Of a DNA stretch of 64,000 bases, positions 22,701 to 37,700 are shown one piece after another. The stretch spans positions 3,505,555-3,569,554 of the forward strand of contig BRXU01000008.1 in NCBI GenBank assembly GCA_030267565.1, read 5' to 3'. How positions within the stretch are numbered: the first letter of the stretch is position 1; each line of letters opens with the position of its first letter. Below the pieces are notes generated by a model. That model was not told the DNA's origin, searched no databases, and worked only from the letters and a program-made list of their open reading frames with translations. Both the position numbers and the translations under genes were made by a program. Origin of the DNA: Pleodorina starrii (taxonomy: Eukaryota; Chlorophyta; Chlorophyceae; Chlamydomonadales; Volvocaceae).

Positions 22701-25700
22701 GTTTACGGGTCTGGTCCGTGGGTCTACGGGTCTGGTCTGTGGGTCTACGGGTCTGGCCCGTGGGTCTACGGGGCTGGCACGTGGGTCTACGGGGCTAGCC
22801 CGTGGGTCTACGGGGCTGGCATGTGGGTCTACAGGGCTGGCCCGCGGGTCTACGGGTCTGGCCCGCGGGTCTACGGGTCTGGCCCGCGGGTCTACGGGTC
22901 TGGCACGTGGGTCTACGGGGCTGAGCCATGGGTCTACGGGGCTGAGCAATGGGTCTACGGGTCTGGCACGTGTGTCTACGGGTCTGGCACGTGGGTCTAC
23001 GGGGCTGGCCCGTGGGTCTTCGGGGCTGGTCCGTGGGTCTACGGGTCTGGCGCGTGGGTCTACGGGGCTGGCCCGCGGGTCTACGGGTCTGGCCCGCGGG
23101 TCTACGGGTCTGGCACGTGGGTCTACGGGGCTGAGCCATGGGTGTACGGGGCTGAGCAATGGGTCTACGGGTCTGGCACATGTGTCTACGGGTCTGGCAC
23201 GTGGGTCGACGGGGCTGGCCCGTGGGTCTACGGGGCTGGTCCGTTGGTCTACGGGTCTGGCGCGTGTGTCTACGGGGCTGGCCCGCGGGTCTACGGGTCT
23301 GGCCCGTGGGTCTACGGGTCTGGCCCGTGGGTCTACGGGGCTGGCACGTGGGTCTACGGGTCTGGCCCGTGGGTCTACGGGTCTGGCACGTAGGTCTACG
23401 GGGCTCAGCCATGGGTCTACGGTTCTTGCCCGAGGGTCTACGGGGCTGGTCTGTGGGTCTACGGATCTTGCCCGTGGGTCTCCGGGGCTGGCACGTGTGT
23501 CTACGGGGCTGACCCGTGGGTCTACGGGGCTGGCCCGTGGGTCTACGGGTCTGGCCCGTGGGTCTACGGGGCTGGTCCGTGGGTCTACGGGTCTGGCGCG
23601 TGGGTCTACGGGGCTGGCCCGCGGGTCTACGGGTCTGGCCTGTGGGTCTACGGGTCTGGCACGTGGGTCTACGGGGCTGAGCCATGGGTCCACGGGTCTG
23701 GCCCGTGGGTCTACGGGTCTGGCCCGCGGGTCTACGGGTCTGGTCTGTGGGTCTACGGGTCTGGTCCATGGGTCTACGGGTCTGGCACGTGGGTCTACGG
23801 GGCTGAGCCATGGGTCTACGGGTCTGGCTCGTGGGTCTACGGGTCTGGCCCGCGGGTCTACGGGTCTGGTCCGTGGGTCTACGGGTCTGGTCCGTGGGTC
23901 TCCGGGTCTGGCACGTGGGTCTACGGGGCTGGCCCGTGGGTCTACGGGTCTGGCGCGTGGGTCTACGGGTCTGGCCCGCGGGTCTACGGGTCTGGCCCGT
24001 GGGTCTACGGATCTGGCACGTGGGTCTACGGGGCTGGCCCGCGGGTCTACGGGTCTGGCCCGTGGGTCTACGGGTCTGGCACGTGTGTCTACGGGGCTGG
24101 CCCGTGGGTCTACGGGTCTGGCACGTGTGTCTACGGGGCTCAGCCATGGGTCTACGGGGCTGACCCGTGGGTCTACGGGGCTGGCCCGTGGGTCTACGGG
24201 TCTGGCACGTATGTCTACGGGGCTCAGCCATGGGTCTACGGGTCTGGCCCGTGGGTCTTCGGGGCTGGCCCGTGGGTCTACGGGTCTGGCCCGCGGGTCT
24301 ACGGGTCTGGTCTGTGGGTCTACGGGTCTGGTCCATGGGTCTACGGGTCTGGCACGTGGGTCTACGGGGCTGAGCCATGGGTCTACGGGTCTGGCTCGTG
24401 GGTCTACGGGTCTGGCCCGCGGGTCTACGGGTCTGGTCCGTGGGTCTACGGGTCTGGTCCGTGGGTCTACGGGGCTGAGCCATGGGTCTACGGGTCTGGC
24501 CCGTGGGTCTACGGGTCTGGCGCGTGGGTCTACGGGTCTGGCCCGCGGGTCTACGGGTCTGGCCCGTGGGTCTACGGGTCTGGCACGTGGGTCTACGGGG
24601 CTGGCCCGCGGGTCTACGGGTCTGGCCCGTGGGTCTACGGGTCTGGCACGTGTGTCTACGGGGCTGGCCCGTGGGTCTACGGGTCTGGCACGTGTGTCTA
24701 CGGGGCTCAGCCATGGGTCTACGGGGCTGACCCGTGGGTCTACGGGGCTGGCCCGTGGGTCTACGGGTCTGGCACGTATGTCTACGGGGCTCAGCCATGG
24801 GTCTACGGGTCTGGCCCGTGGGTCTTCGGGGCTGGCCCGTGGGTCTACGGGTCTGGCCCGTGGGTCTACGGGGCTCAGCCATGGGTCTACGGGTCTGACC
24901 CGTGGGTCTACGGGTCTGGCCCGTGGGTCTACGGGTCTGGCCCGTGGGTCTACGGGTCTGGCGCGTGGGTCTACGGGGCTGGCCCACGGGTCTACGGGTC
25001 TGGCACGTGTGTCTACGGGTCTGGCACGTATGTCTACGGGGCTGGCCCGTGGGTCTACGGGTCTGGCACGTGTGTCTACGGGTCTGGTCCGTGGGTCTAC
25101 GGGGCTGACCCGTGGGTCTACGGGGCTGGCCAGTGGGTCTACGGGTCTGGCACGTATGTCTACGGGGCTCAGCCATGGGTCTACGGGTCTGGCCCGTGGG
25201 TCTACGGGGCTGGTCTGTGGGTCTACGGGTCTGGCCCGTGGGTCTACGGGGCTGGTCCGTGGGTCTACGGGTCTGGCGCGTGGGTCTACGGGGCTGAGCC
25301 ATGGGTCTACGGGGCTCAGCCATGGGTCTACGGGGCTGACCCGTGGGTCTACGGGGCTGGCCCGTGGGTCTACGGGTCTGGCACGTATGTCTACGGGGCT
25401 CAGCCATGGGTCTACGGGTCTGGCCCGTGGGTCTTCGGGGCTGGCCGGTGGGTCTACGGGTCTGGCCCGTGGGTCTACGGGGCTCAGCCATGGGTCTACG
25501 GGTCTGGCCCGCGGGTCTACGGGTCTGGCCCGTGGGTCTACGGGTCTGGCCCGTGGGTCTACGGGTCTGGCGCGTGGGTCTACGGGGCTGGCCCACGGGT
25601 CTATGGGTCTGGCACGTGTGTCTACGGGTCTGGCACGTATGTCTACGGGGCTGGCCCGTGGGTCTACGGGTCTGGCACGTGTGTCTACGGGTCTGGTCCG

Positions 25701-28700
25701 TGGGTCTACGGGGCTGACCCGTGGGTCTACGGGGCTGGCCAGTGGGTCTACGGGTCTGGCACGTATGTCTACGGGGCTCAGCCATGGGTCTACGGGTCTG
25801 GCCCGTGGGTCTACGGGGCTGGTCTGTGGGTCTACGGGTCTGGCCCGTGGGTCTACGGGGCTGGTCCGTGGGTCTACGGGTCTGGCGCGTGGGTCTACGG
25901 GGCTGAGCCATGGGTCTACGGGTCTGGTCCATGGGTCTACGGGTCTGGCACGTGGGTCTACGGGGCTGAGCCATGCGTCTACGGGTCTGGCCCGTGGGTC
26001 TACGGGGCTGAGCCATGGGTCTACGGGTCTGGTCCGGGGGTCTACGGGTCTGGCGCGTGGGTCTACGGGGCTGGCACGTGGGTCTACGGGTCTGGCCCGT
26101 GGGTCTACGGGTCTGGCACGTAGGTCTACGGGGCTCAGCCATGGGTCTACGGTTCTTGCCCGTGGGTCTACGGGGCTGGTCTGTGGGTCTACGGGTCTTT
26201 CCCGTGGGTCTCCGGGGCTGGCACGTGTGTCTACGGGGCTGACCCGTGGGTCTACGGGGCTGGCCCGCGGGTCGACGGGTCTGGCACGTGTGTCTACGGG
26301 GCTGAGCCATGGGTCTACGGGTCTGGCCCGTAGGTCTACGGGGCTGGTCCGTGGGTCTACGGGTCTGGCGCGTGGGTCTACGGGGCTGGCCCGCGGGTCT
26401 ACGGGTCTGGCCTGTGGGTCTACGGGTCTGGCACGTGGGTCTACGGGGCTGAGCCATGGGTCTACGGGTCTGGTCCGTGGGTCTACGGGTCTGGCCCGCG
26501 GGTCTACGGGTCTGGTCCGTGGGTCTACGGGTCTGGCCCATGGGTCTACGGGTCTGGCACGTGGGTCTACGGGGCTGAGCCATGGGTCTACGGGTCTGGC
26601 CCGTGGGTCTACGGGTCTGGCCCGCGGGTCTACGGGTCTGGTCCGTGGGTCTACGGGTCTGGTCCGTGGGTCTACGGGGCTGGCACGTGGGTCTACGGGG
26701 CTGGCCCGTGGGTCTACGGGTCTGGCACGTGGGTCTACGGGGCTCAGCCATGGGTCTACGGGTCTGGCCCGTGGGTCTACGGGGCTGGTCTGTGGGTCTA
26801 CGGGTCTGGCCCGTGGGTCTACGGGGCTGGCACGTGGGTCTACGGGGCTGGCCCGTGGGTCTACGGGGCTGGCATGTGGGTCTACAGGGCTGGCCCGCGG
26901 GTCTACGGGTCTGGCCCGCGGGTCTACGGGTCTGGCCCGCGGGTCTACGGGTCTGGCACGTGGGTATACGGGGCTGAGCCATGGGTCTACGGGGCTGGCC
27001 CGCGGGTCTACGGGTCTGGCACATGTGTCTACGGGTCTGGCACGTGGATCTACGGGGCTGGCCCGTGGGTCTACGGGGCTGGTCCGTGGGTCTACGGGTC
27101 TGGCGCGTGGGTCTACGGGGCTGGCCCGCGGGTCTACGGGTCTGGCCCGTGGGTCTACGGGACTGGCACGTGGGTCTATGGGGCTGAGCCATGGGTCTAC
27201 GGGTCTGGCCCGTGGGTCTACGGGTCTGGCGCGTGGGTCTACGGGGCTGGCCCGCGGGTCTACGGGTCTGGCCCGTGGGTCTACGGGTCTGGCACGTGGG
27301 TCTACGGGGCTGGCCCGTGGGTCTACGGGTCTGGCACGTGGGTCTACGGGGCTGAGCCATGGGTCTACGGGTCTGGCCCGTGGGTCTACGGGTCTGGCGC
27401 GTGGGTCTACGGGTCTGGCCCGCGGGTCTACGGGTCTGGCCCGTGGGTCTACGGGTCTTGCACGTGGGTCTACGGGGCTGGCCCGTGGGTCTACGGGTCT
27501 GGCCCGTGGGTCTACGGGTCTGGCGCGTGGGTCTACGGGGCTGGCCCGCGGGTCTACGGGTCTGGCACGTATGTCTACGGGGCTCAGCCATGGGTCTACG
27601 GGTCTGGCCCGTGGGTCTACGGGGCTGGCCCGTGGGTCTACGGGTCTGGCGCGTGGGTCTACGGGGCTGGCCCGCGGGTCTACGGGTCTGGCCTGTGGGT
27701 CTACGGGTCTGGCACGTGGGTCTACGGGGCTGAGCCATGGGTCTACGGGTCTGGCCCGTGGGTCTACGGGTCTGGCCCGCGGGTCTACGGGTCTGGTCTG
27801 TGGGTCTACGGGTCTGGTCCATGGGTCTACGGGTCTGGCACGTGGGTCTACGGGGCTGAGCCATGGGTCTACGGGTCTGGCTCGTGGGTCTACGGGTCTG
27901 GCCCGCGGGTCTACGGGTCTGGTCCGTGGGTCTACGGGTCTGGTCCGTGGGTCTACGGGGCTGAGCCATGGGTCTACGGGTCTGGCCCGTGGGTCTACGG
28001 GTCTGGCGCGTGGGTCTACGGGTCTGGCCCGCGGGTCTACGGGTCTGGCCCGTGGGTCTACGGGTCTGGCACGTGGGTCTACGGGGCTGGCCCGCGGGTC
28101 TACGGGTCTGGCCCGTGGGTCTACGGGTCTGGCACGTGTGTCTACGGGGCTGGCCCGTGGGTCTACGGGTCTGGCACGTGTGTCTACGGGGCTCAGCCAT
28201 GGGTCTACGGGGCTGACCCGTGGGTCTACGGGGCTGGCCCGTGGGTCTACGGGTCTGGCACGTATGTCTACGGGGCTCAGCCATGGGTCTACGGGTCTGG
28301 CCCGTGGGTCTACGGGGCTGGCCCGTGGGTCTACGGGTCTGGCCCGTGGGTCTACGGGGCTCAGCCATGGGTCTACGGGTCTGGCCCGTGGGTCTACGGG
28401 GCTGGTCTGTGGGTCTACGGGTCTGGCCCGTGGGTCTACGGGGCTGGCACGTGGGTCTACGGGGCTGGCCCGTGGGTCTACGGGGCTGGCATGTGGGTCT
28501 ACAGGGCTGGCCCGCGGGTCTACGGGTCTGGCCCGCGGGTCTACGGGTCTGGCCCGCGGGTCTACGGGTCTGGCACGTGGGTATACGGGGCTGAGCCATG
28601 GGTCTACGGGGCTGAGCAATGGGTCTACGGGTCTGGCACATGTGTCTACGGGTCTGGCACGTGGATCTACGGGGCTGGCCCGTGGGTCTACGGGGCTGGT

Positions 28701-31700
28701 CCGTGGGTCTACGGGTCTGGCGCGTGGGTCTACGGGTCTGGCCCGCGGGTCTACGGGTCTGGCCCGTGGGTCTACGGGACTGGCATGTGGGTCTACGGGG
28801 CTGAGCCATGGGTCTACGGGTCTGGCCCGTGGGTCTACGGGTCTGGCGCGTGGGTCTACGGGGCTGGCCCGCGGGTCTACGGGTCTGGCCCGTGGGTCTA
28901 CGGGTCTGGCACGTGGGTCTACGGGGCTGGCCCGTGGGTCTACGGGTCTGGCACGTGTGTCTACGGGGCTGACCCGTGGGTCTACGGGGCTGACCCGCGG
29001 GTCTACGGGTCTGGCCCGCGGATCTACGGGTCTGGCACGTGGGTATACGGGGCTGAGCCATGGGTTTACGGGGCTGAGCAATGGGTCTACGGGTCTGGCA
29101 CGTGGGTCTACGGGGCTGGCCCGTGGGTCTACGGGTCTGGCACGTGGGTCTCCGGACTGGCCCGTTGGTCTACGGGGCTGGTCCGTGGGTCTACGGGTCT
29201 GGCGCGTGGGTCTACGGGGCTGACCCGCGGGTCTACGGGTCTGGCCCGTGGGTCTACGGGTCTGGCACGTGGGTCTACGGGGCTGAGCCATGGGTCTACG
29301 GGTCTGGCCCGTGGGTCTACGGGTCTGGCGCGTGGGTCTACGGGTCTGGCCCGTGGGTCTACGGGTCTGGCCCGCGGGTCTACGGGTCTGGTCTGTGGGT
29401 CTACGGGTCTGGTCCATGGGTCTACGGGTCTGGCACGTGGGTCTACGGGGCTCAGCCATGGGTCTACGGGTCTGGCTCGTGGGTGTACGGGTCTGGCCCG
29501 CGGATCTACGGGTCTGGCACGTGGGTCTACGGGTCTGGTCCGTGGGTCTACGGGGCTGGCATGTGGGTCTACGGGGCTGAGCCATGGGTCTACGGGTCTG
29601 GCCCGTGGGTCTACGGGGCTGGCCCGTGGGTCTACGGGTCTGGCCCGTGGGTCTACGGGGCTCAGCCATGGGTCTACGGGTCTGGCCCGTGGGTCTACGG
29701 GGCTGGTCCGTGGGTCTACGGGTCTGGCGCGTGGGTCTACGGGTCTGGCCCGCGGGTCTACGGGTCTGGCCCGTGGGTCTACGGGGCTGGTCCGTGGGTC
29801 TACGGGGCTGAGCCATGGGTCTACGGGTCTGGCCCGTGGGTCTACGGGTCTGGCCCGCGGGTTTACGGGTCTGGTCCGTGGGTCTACGGGTCTGGTCTGT
29901 GGGTCTACGGGTCTGGCCCGTGGGTCTACGGGGCTGGCACGTGGGTCTACGGGGCTAGCCCGTGGGTCTACGGGGCTGGCATGTGGGTCTACAGGGCTGG
30001 CCCGCGGGTCTACGGGTCTGGCCCGCGGGTCTACGTGTCTGGCCCGCGGGTCTACGGGTCTGGCACGTGGGTATACGGGGCTGAGCCATGGGTCTACGGG
30101 GCTGAGCAATGGGTCTACGGGTCTGGCACATGTGTCTACGGGTCTGGCACGTGGGTCTACGGGGCTGGCCCGTGGGTCTACGGGGCTGGTCCGTGGGTCT
30201 ACGGGTCTGGCGCGTGGGTCTACGGGGCTGGCCCGCGGGTCTACGGGTCTGGCCCGCGGGTCTACGGGTCTGGCACGTGGGTCTACGGGGCTGAGCCATG
30301 GGTGTACGGGGCTGAGCAATGGGTCTACGGGTCTGGCACATGTGTCTACGGGTCTGGCACGTGGGTCGACGGGGCTGGCCCGTGGGTCTACGGGTCTGGC
30401 CCGTGGGTCTACGGGGCTCAGCCATGGGTCTACGGGTCTGGCCCGTGGGTCTACGGGGCTGGTCTGTGGGTCTACGGGTCTGGCCCGTGGGTCTACGGGG
30501 CTGGCACGTGGGTCTACGGGGCTGGCCCGTGGGTCTACGGGGCTGGCATGTGGGTCTACAGGGCTGGCCCGCGGGTCTACGGGTCTGGCCCGCGGGTCTA
30601 CGGGTCTGGCCCGCGGGTCTACGGGTCTGGCACGTGGGTATACGGGGCTGAGCCATGGGTCTACGGGGCTGAGCAATGGGTCTACGGGTCTGGCACATGT
30701 GTCTACGGGTCTGGCACGTGGATCTACGGGGCTGGCCCGTGGGTCTACGGGGCTGGTCCGTGGGTCTACGGGTCTGGCGCGTGGGTCTACGGGTCTGGCC
30801 CGCGGGTCTACGGGTCTGGCCCGTGGGTCTACGGGACTGGCATGTGGGTCTACGGGGCTGAGCCATGGGTCTACGGGTCTGGCCCGTGGGTCTACGGGTC
30901 TGGCGCGTGGGTCTACGGGGCTGGCCCGCGGGTCTACGGGTCTGGCCCGTGGGTCTACGGGTCTGGCACGTGGGTCTACGGGGCTGGCCCGTGGGTCTAC
31001 GGGTCTGGCACGTGTGTCTACGGGGCTGACCCGTGGGTCTACGGGGCTGACCCGCGGGTCTACGGGTCTGGCCCGCGGATCTACGGGTCTGGCACGTGGG
31101 TATACGGGGCTGAGCCATGGGTTTACGGGGCTGAGCAATGGGTCTACGGGTCTGGCACGTGGGTCTACGGGGCTGGCCCGTGGGTCTACGGGTCTGGCAC
31201 GTGGGTCTCCGGACTGGCCCGTTGGTCTACGGGGCTGGTCCGTGGGTCTACGGGTCTGGCGCGTGGGTCTACGGGGCTGACCCGCGGGTCTACGGGTCTG
31301 GCCCGTGGGTCTACGGGTCTGGCACGTGGGTCTACGGGGCTGAGCCATGGGTCTACGGGTCTGGCCCGTGGGTCTACGGGTCTGGCGCGTGGGTCTACGG
31401 GTCTGGCCCGTGGGTCTACGGGTCTGGCCCGCGGGTCTACGGGTCTGGTCTGTGGGTCTACGGGTCTGGTCCATGGGTCTACGGGTCTGGCACGTGGGTC
31501 TACGGGGCTCAGCCATGGGTCTACGGGTCTGGCTCGTGGGTGTACGGGTCTGGCCCGCGGATCTACGGGTCTGGCACGTGGGTCTACGGGTCTGGTCCGT
31601 GGGTCTACGGGGCTGGCATGTGGGTCTACGGGGCTGAGCCATGGGTCTACGGGTCTGGCCCGTGGGTCTACGGGGCTGGCCCGTGGGTCTACGGGTCTGG

Positions 31701-34700
31701 CCCGTGGGTCTACGGGGCTCAGCCATGGGTCTACGGGTCTGGCCCGTGGGTCTACGGGGCTGGTCCGTGGGTCTACGGGTCTGGCGCGTGGGTCTACGGG
31801 TCTGGCCCGCGGGTCTACGGGTCTGGCCCGTGGGTCTACGGGGCTGGTCCGTGGGTCTACGGGGCTGAGCCATGGGTCTACGGGTCTGGCCCGTGGGTCT
31901 ACGGGTCTGGCCCGCGGGTTTACGGGTCTGGTCCGTGGGTCTACGGGTCTGGTCTGTGGGTCTACGGGTCTGGCCCGTGGGTCTACGGGGCTGGCACGTG
32001 GGTCTACGGGGCTAGCCCGTGGGTCTACGGGGCTGGCATGTGGGTCTACAGGGCTGGCCCGCGGGTCTACGGGTCTGGCCCGCGGGTCTACGTGTCTGGC
32101 CCGCGGGTCTACGGGTCTGGCACGTGGGTATACGGGGCTGAGCCATGGGTCTACGGGGCTGAGCAATGGGTCTACGGGTCTGGCACATGTGTCTACGGGT
32201 CTGGCACGTGGATCTACGGGGCTGGCCCGTGGGTCTACGGGGCTGGTCCGTGGGTCTACGGGTCTGGCGCGTGGGTCTACGGGGCTGGCCCGCGGGTCTA
32301 CGGGTCTGGCCCGCGGGTCTACGGGTCTGGCACGTGGGTCTACGGGGCTGAGCCATGGGTGTACGGGGCTGAGCAATGGGTCTACGGGTCTGGCACATGT
32401 GTCTACGGGTCTGGCACGTGGGTCGACGGGGCTGGCCCGTGGGTCTACGGGGCTGGTCCGTTGGTCTACGGGTCTGGCGCGTGTGTCTACGGGGCTGGCC
32501 CGCGGGTCTACGGGTCTGGCCCGTGGGTCTACGGGTCTGGCACGTGGGTCTACGGGGCTGGCACGTGGGTCTACGGGTCTGGCCCGTGGGTCTACGGGTC
32601 TGGCACGTAGGTCTACGGGGCTCAGCCATGGGTCTACGGTTCTTGCCCGAGGGTCTACGGGGCTGGTCTGTGGGTCTACGGATCTTGCCCGTGGGTCTCC
32701 GGGGCTGGCACGTGTGTCTACGGGGCTGACCCGTGGGTCTACGGGGCTGGCCCGTGGGTCTACGGGTCTGGCCCGTGGGTCTACGGGGCTGGTCCGTGGG
32801 TCTACGGGTCTGGCGCGTGGGTCTACGGGGCTGGCCCGCGGGTCTACGGGTCTGGCCTGTGGGTCTACGGGTCTGGCACGTGGGTCTACGGGGCTGAGCC
32901 ATGGGTCTACGGGTCTGGCCCGTGGGTCTACGGGTCTGGCCCGCGGGTCTACGGGTCTGGTCTGTGGGTCTACGGGTCTGGTCCATGGGTCTACGGGTCT
33001 GGCACGTGGGTCTACGGGGCTGAGCCATGGGTCTACGGGTCTGGCTCGTGGGTCTACGGGTCTGGCCCGCGGGTCTACGGGTCTGGTCCGTGGGTCTACG
33101 GGTCTGGTCCGTGGGTCTACGGGGCTGAGCCATGGGTCTACGGGTCTGGCCCGTGGGTCTACGGGTCTGGCGCGTGGGTCTACGGGTCTGGCCCGCGGGT
33201 CTACGGGTCTGGCCCGTGGGTCTACGGGTCTGGCACGTGGGTCTACGGGGCTGGCCCGCGGGTCTACGGGTCTGGCCCGTGGGTCTACGGGTCTGGCACG
33301 TGTGTCTACGGGGCTGGCCCGTGGGTCTACGGGTCTGGCACGTGTGTCTACGGGGCTCAGCCATGGGTCTACGGGGCTGACCCGTGGGTCTACGGGGCTG
33401 GCCCGTGGGTCTACGGGTCTGGCACGTATGTCTACGGGGCTCAGCCATGGGTCTACGGGTCTGGCCCGTGGGTCTTCGGGGCTGGCCCGTGGGTCTACGG
33501 GTCTGGCCCGCGGGTCTACGGGTCTGGTCTGTGGGTCTACGGGTCTGGTCCATGGGTCTACGGGTCTGGCACGTGGGTCTACGGGGCTGAGCCATGGGTC
33601 TACGGGTCTGGCTCGTGGGTCTACGGGTCTGGCCCGCGGGTCTACGGGTCTGGTCCGTGGGTCTACGGGTCTGGTCCGTGGGTCTACGGGGCTGAGCCAT
33701 GGGTCTACGGGTCTGGCCCGTGGGTCTACGGGTCTGGCGCGTGGGTCTACGGGTCTGGCCCGCGGGTCTACGGGTCTGGCCCGTGGGTCTACGGGTCTGG
33801 CACGTGGGTCTACGGGGCTGGCCCGCGGGTCTACGGGTCTGGCCCGTGGGTCTACGGGTCTGGCACGTGTGTCTACGGGGCTGGCCCGTGGGTCTACGGG
33901 TCTGGCACGTGTGTCTACGGGGCTCAGCCATGGGTCTACGGGGCTGACCCGTGGGTCTACGGGGCTGGCCCGTGGGTCTACGGGTCTGGCACGTATGTCT
34001 ACGGGGCTCAGCCATGGGTCTACGGGTCTGGCCCGTGGGTCTTCGGGGCTGGCCCGTGGGTCTACGGGTCTGGCCCGTGGGTCTACGGGGCTCAGCCATG
34101 GGTCTACGGGTCTGACCCGTGGGTCTACGGGTCTGGCCCGTGGGTCTACGGGTCTGGCCCGTGGGTCTACGGGTCTGGCGCGTGGGTCTACGGGGCTGGC
34201 CCACGGGTCTACGGGTCTGGCACGTGTGTCTACGGGTCTGGCACGTATGTCTACGGGGCTGGCCCGTGGGTCTACGGGTCTGGCACGTGTGTCTACGGGT
34301 CTGGTCCGTGGGTCTACGGGGCTGACCCGTGGGTCTACGGGGCTGGCCAGTGGGTCTACGGGTCTGGCACGTATGTCTACGGGGCTCAGCCATGGGTCTA
34401 CGGGTCTGGCCCGTGGGTCTACGGGGCTGGTCTGTGGGTCTACGGGTCTGGCCCGTGGGTCTACGGGGCTGGTCCGTGGGTCTACGGGTCTGGCGCGTGG
34501 GTCTACGGGGCTGAGCCATGGGTCTACGGGGCTCAGCCATGGGTCTACGGGGCTGACCCGTGGGTCTACGGGGCTGGCCCGTGGGTCTACGGGTCTGGCA
34601 CGTATGTCTACGGGGCTCAGCCATGGGTCTACGGGTCTGGCCCGTGGGTCTACGGGGCTGGTCTGTGGGTCTACGGGTCTGGCCCGTGGGTCTACGGGGC

Positions 34701-37700
34701 TGGTCCGTGGGTCTACGGGTCTGGCGCGTGGGTCTACGGGGCTGAGCCATGGGTCTACGGGTCTGGTCCATGGGTCTACGGGTCTGGCACGTGGGTCTAC
34801 GGGGCTGAGCCATGCGTCTACGGGTCTGGCCCGTGGGTCTACGGGGCTGAGCCATGGGTCTACGGGTCTGGTCCGGGGGTCTACGGGTCTGGCGCGTGGG
34901 TCTACGGGGCTGGCACGTGGGTCTACGGGTCTGGCCCGTGGGTCTACGGGTCTGGCACGTAGGTCTACGGGGCTCAGCCATGGGTCTACGGTTCTTGCCC
35001 GTGGGTCTACGGGGCTGGTCTGTGGGTCTACGGGTCTTTCCCGTGGGTCTCCGGGGCTGGCACGTGTGTCTACGGGGCTGACCCGTGGGTCTACGGGGCT
35101 GGCCCGCGGGTCGACGGGTCTGGCACGTGTGTCTACGGGGCTGAGCCATGGGTCTACGGGTCTGGCCCGTAGGTCTACGGGGCTGGTCCGTGGGTCTACG
35201 GGTCTGGCGCGTGGGTCTACGGGGCTGGCCCGCGGGTCTACGGGTCTGGCCTGTGGGTCTACGGGTCTGGCACGTGGGTCTACGGGGCTGAGCCATGGGT
35301 CTACGGGTCTGGTCCGTGGGTCTACGGGTCTGGCCCGCGGGTCTACGGGTCTGGTCCGTGGGTCTACGGGTCTGGCCCATGGGTCTACGGGTCTGGCACG
35401 TGGGTCTACGGGGCTGAGCCATGGGTCTACGGGTCTGGCCCGTGGGTCTACGGGTCTGGCCCGCGGGTCTACGGGTCTGGTCCGTGGGTCTACGGGTCTG
35501 GTCCGTGGGTCTACGGGGCTGGCACGTGGGTCTACGGGGCTGGCCCGTGGGTCTACGGGTCTGGCACGTGGGTCTACGGGGCTCAGCCATGGGTCTACGG
35601 GTCTGGCCCGTGGGTCTACGGGGCTGGTCTGTGGGTCTACGGGTCTGGCCCGTGGGTCTACGGGGCTGGCACGTGGGTCTACGGGGCTGGCCCGTGGGTC
35701 TACGGGGCTGGCATGTGGGTCTACAGGGCTGGCCCGCGGGTCTACGGGTCTGGCCCGCGGGTCTACGGGTCTGGCCCGCGGGTCTACGGGTCTGGCACGT
35801 GGGTATACGGGGCTGAGCCATGGGTCTACGGGGCTGGCCCGCGGGTCTACGGGTCTGGCACGTGTGTCTACGGGTCTGGCACGTGGGTCTACGGGGCTGG
35901 CCCGTGGGTCTTCGGGGCTGGTCCGTGGGTCTACGGGTCTGGCGCGTGGGTCTACGGGGCTGGCCCGCGGGTCTACGGGTCTGGCCCGTGGGTCTACGGG
36001 ACTGGCACGTGGGTCTATGGGGCTGAGCCATGGGTCTACGGGTCTGGCCCGTGGGTCTACGGGTCTGGCGCGTGGGTCTACGGGGCTGGCCCGCGGGTCT
36101 ACGGGTCTGGCCCGTGGGTCTACGGGTCTGGCACGTGGGTCTACGGGGCTGGCCCGTGGGTCTACGGGTCTGGCACGTGGGTCTACGGGGCTGAGCCATG
36201 GGTCTACGGGTCTGGCCCGTGGGTCTACGGGTCTGGCGCGTGGGTCTACGGGTCTGGCCCGCGGGTCTACGGGTCTGGCCCGTGGGTCTACGGGTCTTGC
36301 ACGTGGGTCTACGGGGCTGGCCCGTGGGTCTACGGGTCTGGCCCGTGGGTCTACGGGTCTGGCGCGTGGGTCTACGGGGCTGGCCCGCGGGTCTACGGGT
36401 CTGGCACGTATGTCTACGGGGCTCAGCCATGGGTTTACGGGTCTGGCCCGTGGGTCTACGGGGCTGGCCCGTGGGTCTACGGGTCTGGCGCGTGGGTCTA
36501 CGGGGCTGGCCCGCGGGTCTACGGGTCTGGCCTGTGGGTCTACGGGTCTGGCACGTGGGTCTACGGGGCTGAGCCATGGGTCTACGGGTCTGGCCCGTGG
36601 GTCTACGGGTCTGGCCCGCGGGTCTACGGGTCTGGTCTGTGGGTCTACGGGTCTGGTCCGTGGGTCTACGGGTCTGGTCCGTGGGTCTACGGGGCTGAGC
36701 CATGGGTCTACGGGTCTGGCCCGTGGGTCTACGGGTCTGGCGCGTGGGTCTACGGGTCTGGCCCGCGGGTCTACGGGTCTGGCCCGTGGGTCTACGGGTC
36801 TGGCACGTGGGTCTACGGGGCTGGCCCGCGGGTCTACGGGTCTGGCCCGTGGGTCTACGGGTCTGGCACGTGTGTCTACGGGGCTGGCCCGTGGGTCTAC
36901 GGGTCTGGCACGTGTGTCTACGGGGCTCAGCCATGGGTCTACGGGGCTGACCCGTGGGTCTACGGGGCTGGCCCGTGGGTCTACGGGTCTGGCACGTATG
37001 TCTACGGGGCTCAGCCATGGGTCTACGGGTCTGGCCCGTGGGTCTACGGGGCTGGCCCGTGGGTCTACGGGTCTGGCCCGTGGGTCTACGGGGCTCAGCC
37101 ATGGGTCTACGGGTCTGGCCCGTGGGTCTACGGGGCTGGTCTGTGGGTCTACGGGTCTGGCCCGTGGGTCTACGGGGCTGGCACGTGGGTCTACGGGGCT
37201 GGCCCGTGGGTCTACGGGGCTGGCATGTGGGTCTACAGGGCTGGCCCGCGGGTCTACGGGTCTGGCCCGCGGGTCTACGGGTCTGGCCCGCGGGTCTACG
37301 GGTCTGGCCCGCGGGTCTACGGGTCTGGCACGTGGGTATACGGGGCTGAGCCATGGGTCTACGGGGCTGAGCAATGGGTCTACGGGTCTGGCACATGTGT
37401 CTACGGGTCTGGCACGTGGATCTACGGGGCTGGCCCGTGGGTCTACGGGTCTGGCGCGTGGGTCTACGGGTCTGGCCCGCGGGTCTACGGGTCTGGCCCG
37501 TGGGTCTACGGGACTGGCATGTGGGTCTACGGGGCTGAGCCATGGGTCTACGGGTCTGGCCCGTGGGTCTACGTGTCTGGCGCGTGGGTCTACGGGGCTG
37601 GCCCGCGGGTCTACGGGTCTGGCCCGTGGGTCTACGGGTCTGGCACGTGGGTCTACGGGGCTGGCCCGTGGGTCTACGGGTCTGGCACGTGTGTCTACGG